Part shown: piece by piece, positions 33,701-64,000 of the stretch
Position numbering within the stretch: the first letter of the stretch is position 1
Layout: every line of letters begins with the position of its first letter
Source of the DNA: Pogonophryne albipinna
Lineage: Eukaryota > Chordata > Actinopteri > Perciformes > Artedidraconidae
Assembly (NCBI GenBank): GCA_028583405.1
Contig: CM053260.1
Span: 21,875,647 to 21,939,646 of the forward strand
Direction of reading: 5' to 3'
DNA: 64,000 nt
Notes under the pieces: generated by a model
What the model was told of the DNA's origin: nothing
Database searches by the model: none
Seen by the model: only the letters and a program-made list of their open reading frames with translations
Made by a program: the position numbers and the translations under genes

Positions 33701-34836
33701 GTTTCATTGAATTTTAATGGGCTGTGTTGTGGTGTTTTTGTCACATATTCTATGCTGGGTAAGAGAGTGGAGCTAATGCAATTAATCCCCACATCACCAC
33801 CTGACGGCTAACCAGCCAATAATTTCACGTGACCATGTTGCACTAATCCAACACGCTGCACCAGAATACTGAGTGAAGAAGGCCACTGTGTAGCCTACTC
33901 GATTGAGATGATTTATGGTAAAAGTCCTCGATGCAATTATATGGGGTTTTAATCGTGTATTTTTGAGAGCTTTTGAGCACAGATTTTTAGCAATTATGTC
34001 ACAGTTATTGCGGTAAATAGATGTGATCTGTAGAAGGAAAGATTTTTGGCTTGAGTTGATTTGTTCTTTCTGAAGTGACAGTGACATGCCCATGCAGCTG
34101 CTGCGACACGGCACTGTTAACACCGATCAGATCGTCTTCATTAGCTAATCTCCCTCTGATTTACATTATATCAATGTCAGTTTCAGACAGCAGGAGGTGG
34201 AGCCCGTTTCCTCTACAATGGCATAACGCTCTCTTTTCCTCCAGCTGACTCAAGTTGTCACACATCTTCCCCCCTCTGACAGAGTCACTTCATCTGAAGA
34301 TTACCATTCTCACTGAACATGAATCCTGAACTCATATTTCCCGGATATGGCTGGAGGCTAATACAAATTGGACTTGACAAAAGATGATGCATAAGCAAAG
34401 ACAATGATGTTTCATCCCTTTATTTCTTCCTATCTAGGTACCCATTGTGTGAATTGCCGACGAGGATGGACTATTGGAGGCGTTTGGTTTGACGATTGCA
34501 AGTGGCCTCTCAGGAGCCACCCAGACTTCACGCATAAACAAAGACACTTAAAATACTCTTCACACGCTCCATCTCTCTCAAACAGTATACCTCTCTATTT
34601 TGGGGTTTTCTTTAAGGTATCAGCGTTCCTCTGTTTCCTTTCTCTCAGAAACTGCCAATCCTCTCTCATTAGCATCTTTTTCTGCAGTCATGTCCTCCGC
34701 TGTTTATTTGCCTCTGTGGGTCCTGGCCTCTGGGGGACCACCAGTTGCTTACCCGTGGAGATGAAAGCAACCAGTCTCCATGTGACATTTGGGAGGTTAG
34801 ACCCCCACCAACACATTAAAGACACATCCACTTCGA

Positions 34837-34906
34837 GTTAAAAAGCAAGGAGAATGTGTCTGTAAGCACGGTCGTACTTACAGACACATTCTCCTTGCTT
34901 TTTAAC
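34837..34906. repeat. Perfect inverted repeat: 30-bp arms, 10-bp loop
   Basis: Left arm 34837-34866 begins GTTAAAAAGCAAGGAGAATG. Right arm 34877-34906 is its exact reverse complement. Loop CACGGTCGTA. No mismatch over 30 pairs. Not part of a recognised transposon. Confidence 0.97.
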
Positions 34907-35025
34907 TGTAAATATACTACTTACTTACTAGTACTAAATACTTGAAATATACTAAATACTTTAAATATACTGTAAATATACTACTTACTTACTAGTACTA
35001 AATACTTTATAAATATACTTGTATA
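34907..35025 (+). repeat. Tandem repeat, period 64, about two units
   Basis: TGTAAATATACTACTTACTT at 34907 recurs at 34971, with TACTAGTACTAAATACTT in both units. It begins exactly at the end of the hairpin's right arm. Confidence 0.9.
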
Positions 35026-35107
35026 TTTATGTCCTCATTTCTGAAGCCAGCTCGTAACAATAATCTTAAATGTGGATTTAGTGTTGTTGTTTTTTTACAA
35101 AGTATCT

Positions 35108-35125
35108 ATAGACCATAGACTGTAT
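35108..35125 (+). repeat. CATAGACTGTATATA motif copy
   Basis: CCATAGACTGTATATATAAA. The same phrase, or one close to it, recurs at 16383-16404 (minus), 21987-21999 and 27258-27275 (minus), always near repeat borders. Confidence 0.6.
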
Positions 35126-37154
35126 ATATAAAGCTATAGACCCATGGATAGACTCTGATGCCTGTTACATTTTCATGCTATGTAACAACTCATTAAAGGT
35201 GAATATGGTAATATAAAATCCCTCCAAGATACCTTGGGGCCTCTTAGCCAGTTCAGTTGTCTCCCTTCTCGTAAATTGGCAAAAAACGGAGGAGTGTGTG
35301 TCTGTTGTGCTGCAGGGGTGGCCAGACTCCAGCAGCTGTAAATATATGTACGATGCACTTTGCAGATTCTCTTGTTAAATAGCGGTGACCCGAGACGAGC
35401 TGTGAATCTGTCTGAGGCGAGTCCTCTCCGTCCGAGGGTGGAGCTGCAGCGTCAAACCCCAGCCACCAGGGAGCAGCGCGGCGCAAATTGTCCTCAAATA
35501 TTGATTCTGCTGCAGAGAGCCGAATGGGGGAGGGGGGGACAAGGCGCCAGACTCATCTACAGAACACCAAACCTCTGGGGTAAAGAGAAAGAGATGGAAA
35601 GAGAGAGGAAGAAAGGGGAGGGAGGAGGCAGAGAGAGGGAGGAAAGGAAACAGAGCCCTCTATGGTTTAATGCTGCACAGCTCCGGAGACATCTTGCCTT
35701 TCTCTGCTGATTCCTATTATCCCTTATTAGTAGAGGTGTGGGTGGATTGGAGGTTTGTGAAAGTTATTGTCTATGTAGGTGTGTTTGCAGCAGAACGTCA
35801 TCCTCTAAATGGACTGTTGTTGTTGCCGAGACACTGCTCAAGGAAACAGGGCATTGTGGTGTGAGGCATGTGGTGTGACTGGCCTAACTGCAGTGCTGCA
35901 CCGTAGGCCTAAAAATATTCTGTGTCAGTGGTCCCGGGAGGAGCCCAGTGCTATCCAGGCCTCTCAGTAATGAGAGAGTGGAGCTACCTGGTACTAGCCC
36001 TGCTGTCCCCCCGCTCCCTCTGGCTCTGAGCTCAGCACTGGAGCTCCCACAGATTTATCATAGCTCACAAAGCAGCATGTTTGAAAGCAGAGGCTCTCAC
36101 TCACCGAGGAGAAGCCCCCCGACGGGCTAATCCCTGGGCACACTGACCCTATAACACATTCACATATCAGAGAGGCAGTTCAAGAATGACTTGTAATTCG
36201 ATGTGTGTCTACGAGAGAAAAATTGATTTTGGAAAGTGCAAAACGAAGCCCATTGGTTCCAACAGATAAAATGATACAAATATTTTAACTGGGCCATCTA
36301 ATATATGATATGCAATGTGGCAGAAAGGAAAGCGATGGGCAAAAGGGAGAAAGATTCAAAGACAGGCGTGTGTGAGAGAGAGAATGGACGGAGATAATTG
36401 AGAGATTTAAGGGTGTTGTTTAGGGCGCTATGCTATTGTACTCAGTGCAGTAATGATCCAGCCCTGTGGAGGAAAAAAAACATGTTTGCAAAGGGTTGAA
36501 CCGCCATTATCGACGGCAATTATTCCAGTATATCTCACTGAAGCATTGATGTGGAGGAAGGTCCAGGTCCAATCAATGGGCAATGTGCACACAAAAACAT
36601 AAAGTAAAGATAGTTTAAAAACCTGTTAAGCCCCAAGGTCCCCCTCGGCGGGTCCTTTTTTTTTTTTTTTCACGACACTGTGTCTCAGGGGATCTTAATA
36701 TTTAAGAACCTATTAATGTGTCATACCAGATTAACGGGAATAATCTCAGCTAACTGACGATACAAACCATTTTTACCAAAAAAAAACACAAGTCTCATAA
36801 GAAGCATCTAAATTACCCTTGAGTGAAAAATGCACTTTGGCACAGAACTCAAGATAAAAGATACCCTTATTACTTATCGTAGCTGCACATACAAGATATC
36901 TGATTAAAGCTGAGGTTTCACAGATTATTTAGGTATATATATCATCACTGAGTGATCCGGACTTGCGACAGGGGAAGCAAACACAGACATCACAACACGT
37001 ACCTTTACGGAGCTTCTAGGGAGATCGTCTCACCGTAGCTGTCAATCTGAACAAAAGACTTGTTCAATGGCATTAAAACGAGAAAAAACGCGGCTGAATC
37101 GGTTAATCCATAGGTTGATAATGTTTCTGTGTCATAATTTTTTTTTTTTATAAT

Positions 37155-38390
37155 TAGGGTTGGGTACCGAGAACCGGTTCCAACATTTCGATTCCAACGG
37201 CATCATTTAGAAATGTGAATTTCGGTTCCGCTTTTCGATGCCTGAGGAAATGCTTCTCGCCGCTTTCCGTAGCCTACTGTATGACTGCGGCGAGGCGGGA
37301 AATGTAGCGTTGTACCTACACTTCCTACAGTGTAACCTGAAACCAGGGCCGGCCCGTTGCACTGGCGTTATAGATGTTCGCCTAGGGCGCCAGATCTGTG
37401 GAGGCGCTGCGCTGACAGCTCTGGGAGGGAAAACAAATGTTTTGACCGTTGGTGCTCATCCTAATTTTCGGCCTTGATGTAACAACATTCATAATTAAGT
37501 AAATGTAACACCCTTTTTCACCCCGGTTACACGTTTCATTCGCCCTGTACGATGGGCGCTGCAAGTGATGAAAATGGGGGATGTTGGCTTATCTGGCGCC
37601 CGCGGCTCACAGCCAAAGTGCGAGTGAACGAGGGAGAAAGGGAGGGTGCACTGGAACCGGCACTGTTGTTATTAGCATCTGGTGCTAGCTGCTCTAACGG
37701 AAGAAGAAGATGTTTCTACAATGATGTGGAGGGAGAGTCCTCTCCAGTCAGACTGAGGCTGATAACTACAGCTCAGTGAGGTAAAGGACTCTGAGTGTTT
37801 AGATAGTTCACTTTAGTCTAAGTTATCTCAGTGGGTCTCAAACGTTTTGATCACAATTTATGTAAACACATATTTCCAAGGCACTCCTTTATAATTATTG
37901 GGATAAAACAGGTTTGAAACTATTCCAATGTATACTATAGGACAGTAAACCAGACATATCGTTTTAAACTGGAGATAAAAAAATATGCATAAATAAAATA
38001 GTAAAATAAGATATGAATGAACAACAAAAATAAAATACGTTACATGTATTTGTTATTGGCTATTGGTTATGCTCACATACTTATTTAATTATTCAATTAT
38101 GTAAACCGATCTTTTTCATATGGGTGTTTAGAGTTGTACCCCCTAGATCTAGTCTCTAGTAATTCTGCTTAAAGTGCACCAGATTGAAGCATTTTGCTTT
38201 AAAATGTTCAAACATTTCTTCCTGGTATGCCTGAGAGGCAGATATGCTTGTTTTTCTCAACAAGAACTTAATCATTTTTTTTACCCTGCCCCTCAAAGAA
38301 TAGGAATTGAGAACCGTTAAGAACCGGAATCGAAAAGTAGAATCGGAATCGGAATCAGAATCGTGGAAATTCAAACGATACCCAACCCTA
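37155..38390. mobile_element. Nested hAT-type element, 1236 bp, perfect 8-bp TSD
   Basis: TAGGGTTGGGTACCGAGAAC (left) and the reverse complement of the right end TAGGGTTGGGTATCG form the TIR. Target duplication TTTATAAT lies at 37147-37154 and 38391-38398. The left and right subterminal regions carry GAACCGGTTCC and AGAACCGGAATCG words. A CAGGGCCGGCCCG at 37345 resembles another hAT terminus, possibly a further inserted fragment. No intact transposase. Confidence 0.9.
38107..38195 (+). repeat. Dispersed repeat block shared with 54238-54325
   Basis: Part of the nested hAT element. ATATGGGTGTTTAGAGTTGT, CCTAGATCTAGTCTCT and AAAGTGCACCAGATTGAAGC are matched in order at 54238-54325. Confidence 0.55.
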
Positions 38391-38915
38391 TTTATAATCC
38401 ATAATTCCATTTTTATGTAAAAATCGGAGAGTAAAAGTTAGCTGCTAATGGTAGCCACCAGAGTTATCGCAGCTTCCGGTCTTGGCTATGCGGCAGTCTC
38501 ACACACACACATTACTAAATAAGGAGTATGTGGGAGTTCCCCTCGATTCCATTGGCTCTGACGGTTAGAAAGAGATGTCAATCAGCAAAATCGAGCAAGG
38601 CGGGCCAGAGATAGGTCAAATCAACCCAAATGACCCCAGAAGTGTTTTTTTTTTGCTAAATCTGTTGGATCTGTTTTTTGTTGGACGGACACAATCATTT
38701 AAATTGTTTTACTGTGTTCAATCTGAATTTACTTTAAAATAAAAACATCTATATTGATTCTGACACTTCTACATCCAACTCACAGGTGTAACCTTGCTTT
38801 GAGAAAAAAGATTATGAATTTAACCCTTTTAGAAGCGAAGATATCATTTGTTCTGGGAATGTCATTTTCGAGCCTGAAACCTGAAAAACAGGCTCGGGGC
38901 TTAACAGGTTAAAAA

Positions 38916-39412
38916 GACCCCTATTCATACCGTTGTTGTGTATTTAAGAACCTGCACTTTTGGGAGAAAGAAAGCACTCCTAACAAAGAGAAATAACAAC
39001 ATAAAGACAACTCGTCCTTCTTGTTTCAACATTTTATGGGCCTCCTTTTTAACAGTTAACATAAGAGATGTCACAGACTGAATATAATAGATCAAAGATA
39101 TATAACTTTGAAGGCGGAGCTTGGAGGTGCTTCTGGGCAAAAGTGAGACGAATGAATCACGCTTTCCTAGTTCATATTGTACCAAGCTGCATGTAAATGA
39201 GGCTCCATAGTCGCAGCCATTTTTAACCAATAACTACTCAGGAATAATGGGGCAAGATATATACTTTATATTTATCTACTTCAACTGTCGGACATTTTAC
39301 AAAATGCTCACTTTCAATTTCATGTGACATCCACAGCAAAAGATGGGAGATATCTAGAAAAACAAAACATTCCCAAATGGTTTTCAACTAGTGCAAATAT
39401 CTTACATGAATT
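38916..39412. other. Flank downstream of TAFA, nothing recognised
   Basis: Between the TIR element and the probable polyadenylation site of the TAFA gene. No feature was recognised. Confidence 0.4.
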
Positions 39413-40006
39413 TTTAATATGTTGTTATGATCCTACACTGCAATTCTTAATTAGAACTGAAAAATGACTCCCGCAAAACAGTCTTTATGGTAGTCACAAG
39501 AGCAATTTGATGCTAATTTACTATCTGCTAGTTATGAGCTGCTATCTCTCTAATTTCTCCCAAATCATCTCCACTGTCTCCAGTAAAAGACATTAGCAAC
39601 ACGTCTGGAGCGTATCCAGCAGCACTCAGAGCACAGCTTCCACTTCTCATGTCTCACTCATCCATAAATGCTTTGTTGAAATATATACTTTGAAAAGCTT
39701 TATCGCCCTTTTTTTATCAGTCCACATTTTGTCCATTACTGGAAAATAAGAGTCCATTTGTGTCCAGATTTACCCTGGGTGTCCATGATTGTAGTCCATT
39801 GGTCTCGACAAGCAGCATACTGCTGTGTGTGGCTCCATGTGTACATTGTTTGTGATGAGTACATTTTATCCCATTGTTATGTGATGGATGGTCTGACGGT
39901 TGTCCTTTCCTTGATATGTTCCCCATCGTACAGTAAATGTGTGTGAGTCATCCATCCTTTCCACATGGAGAGTTTCAGGTTTCCTCGTGGCTCTGCGGCT
40001 CTCTTG
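39413..40006 (-). other. Probable TAFA 3' untranslated region
   Basis: This follows the stop codon on the minus strand. A minus-strand ATTAAA (plus 39413-39418) is followed within about 50 bases by a T/GT-rich stretch, a plausible cleavage and polyadenylation context. That would give a UTR of about 0.6 kb. No canonical AATAAA was seen nearer the stop. The true end could be further downstream. Confidence 0.3.
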
Positions 40007-62917
<22,911 letters not shown>

Positions 62918-64000
62918 CTGGGAGAGGGAGAGGGGCAAAGAGGGGAGAAGAAGAGGAAGAGGTTAGTGAGACCCAATCCCTTGGTGGAAAAACAAAGAGA
63001 AGAAGCCAAGAGGCAGAAGAGCACAGTAACAACAAATATTGCTTTTCAAACAAAGGAAAGGCGAGCTGGCAAAGGGCAAAGGAGAACATAATACAGAGAA
63101 ATGTATTCTTTCAACATGTGGGTATAACTAACTAGCAGTACCACTACAGTATGCTACAAGCATTGGTATGCCTATTAGTATCACATTAGGATTAACTCTT
63201 CCAATTTTCTCCTGGCAGCAGATAATTTCTAAACAGTTGACTTTATGGTACATGACTATTAACAAAGTAACATGAAGCTGGCTATTTTGTGTCATTTATC
63301 ATCCCATACATAATTGTCTTTATGAAGAAAATCATCATCACTTTCGTATAGCCTAAGGATACTTCCTTAACCCTCCTATTGTCTTCGTTCCCCCCCCTTA
63401 CTTTGGTGTTCGCAGTCAAATTTGACCGGTCCTGTTTTAACTGCTATTACATTAACACAAAAAACATTAATCATCACCAAATTTCATTTAACACCCTTTC
63501 AAACTGTAAATATTGTGTCAGACTACTGGTGTACATGAACAACTGCAGTAAATATACAAAGAATAGACATTGTGCCAGGTGTGATCCATGTGGGGGATGG
63601 GCACATAAGAGCGGGAAATGTATCAAATGTTTCTGTGTGTGAGTGCCAGATGTGATTCACATGGGGGGATGGGCACATAAGGGGGGGGGGGACACATCTA
63701 GAGTAGGCTATTTATGTGTGTGTTTGATCTGATCGGGAACACCATGGGTGTTACAAGGTTGACTAAATCATCCAAAATGCAATGAAAGTGGTGATCAGCA
63801 ATTGTATATGTTCATACTGTGAAGGATATCATGAAGCCTTAATGCAATCGAATGTCAAACTAAAAAGTTATGATTGATGAAAGTAGTAAATCGGTCAGAT
63901 TTGACCCGAAGACAACAGGAGGGTTAAACTGCCTTGTTTATCCAATTTTCCAAAACCAAGAGATATTGCTAGAATATAATAAATGATCAATTAATGTTGA
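62918..64000 (-). other. Upstream flank or 5' intron of TAFA
   Basis: Minus-strand sequence upstream of the first coding exon. The first 130 bases are a pyrimidine-rich tract on the minus strand, consistent with the 3' end of an intron. No 5' untranslated exon, TATA box or CpG-rich promoter was recognised before the window ends. The main content is the piggyBac-like MITE. Confidence 0.5.
63371..63923. mobile_element. piggyBac-like MITE, 553 bp, TTAA target site
   Basis: TTAA lies at both borders (63367-63370, 63924-63927). Left TIR CCCTCCTATTGTCTTCG matches the reverse complement of the right end CCCTCCTGTTGTCTTCG with one mismatch over 17 bases. TTAA plus CCC ends is the piggyBac signature. 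Subterminal GTCAAATTTGACCGG (left) and GTCAGATTTGACC (right) also match. Inside are two tandem copies (63572 and 63643, period 71) of a TGCCAGRTGTGAT unit. An open frame at 63379-63642 ends in a cysteine-rich stretch (CARCDPCGGW, GKCIKCFCV). It may be a remnant of a transposase tail or chance. Confidence 0.85.

Larger units (their letters stand above)
32443..36614. other. Gene-free region
   Basis: No gene recognised. A purine-rich stretch lies at 35575-35650. The open frame 34404-34841 has no recognisable protein features. It holds the hairpin, tandem repeat and candidate conserved block listed separately. Confidence 0.5.
36622..38908. mobile_element. TIR DNA element, 2287 bp, 7-bp TSD, with nested hAT
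   Basis: Ends CCTGTTAAGCCCC (36622) and GGGGCTTAACAGG (to 38908) are perfect 13-bp inverted repeats. Both are flanked by TTAAAAA (36615-36621 and 38909-38915). Because the flank is A-rich, the 7-bp length should be treated with care. No transposase was recognised. A complete hAT-type element (37155-38390) occupies the middle. Removing it leaves about 1.05 kb of non-coding sequence. Confidence 0.8.

Noticed and set aside
34404..34841. 145-residue open frame
   Set aside because: No family resemblance, and low-complexity Ser/Phe/Leu content. Its 3' end runs into the hairpin arm.
37238..37779. Open frames in the nested hAT element as a transposase
   Set aside because: Short, with no zinc-finger BED, catalytic or dimerisation motif recognised.

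Overview
The window looks like teleost fish nuclear DNA. It is AT-rich and gene-poor, has long (CA/TG)n arrays, and carries several typical fish transposon families (L2, DIRS, hAT, mariner-type, piggyBac-like and TIR elements). One vertebrate gene is clearly present. No bacterial-style genes, CRISPR array, rRNA or tRNA were seen.

The gene is a TAFA (FAM19A) chemokine-like secreted-protein gene on the minus strand. Its coding exons lie at 62802-62917, 54989-55144, 42785-42909 and 40007-40018. All splice sites are GT/AG, and intron phases 1, 1 and 0 join into a 135-residue protein. The protein has a signal peptide and the ten-cysteine spacing of TAFA1-4. The last exon supplies only Val-Thr-Arg-stop. 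By eye the protein is closest to TAFA4, with TAFA3- and TAFA2-like residues. A splice acceptor just before the ATG implies an upstream non-coding exon, probably beyond 64000. About 40 kb downstream of the gene holds no other gene I can recognise, only possible conserved non-coding blocks and transposons.

Layout: 1-4499, non-coding. 4507-6480, a 2 kb TIR transposon with a 7-bp target duplication. 11157-11824, a truncated LINE with a 16-bp target duplication. 16468-22642, a 6.2 kb relative of the first TIR element, stuffed with nested insertions (a TIR element, a gene-like fragment, a palindrome, a MITE dimer and an L2 LINE). 24540-25543, a hAT element. 26074-27279, a composite with a THAP-like fragment and a long palindrome. 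27640-32442, degenerate DIRS retrotransposon sequence with an internal duplication, damaged RT and truncated recombinase, interrupted by a mariner-type element. 34837-34906, a perfect 30-bp-arm hairpin beside a 64-bp tandem repeat. 36622-38908, another TIR element containing a hAT. 40007-62917, the TAFA gene, with dinucleotide arrays and hAT-type MITEs in its introns. 63371-63923, a piggyBac-like MITE with TTAA ends.

The only apparent functional gene is TAFA. The rest is a record of transposon nesting, with several elements delimited here to the base by target-site duplications. The best candidate for something undescribed is the CAACCCAGTCTCAC-ended TIR family with 7-bp duplications (4507-6480 and 16468-22642).
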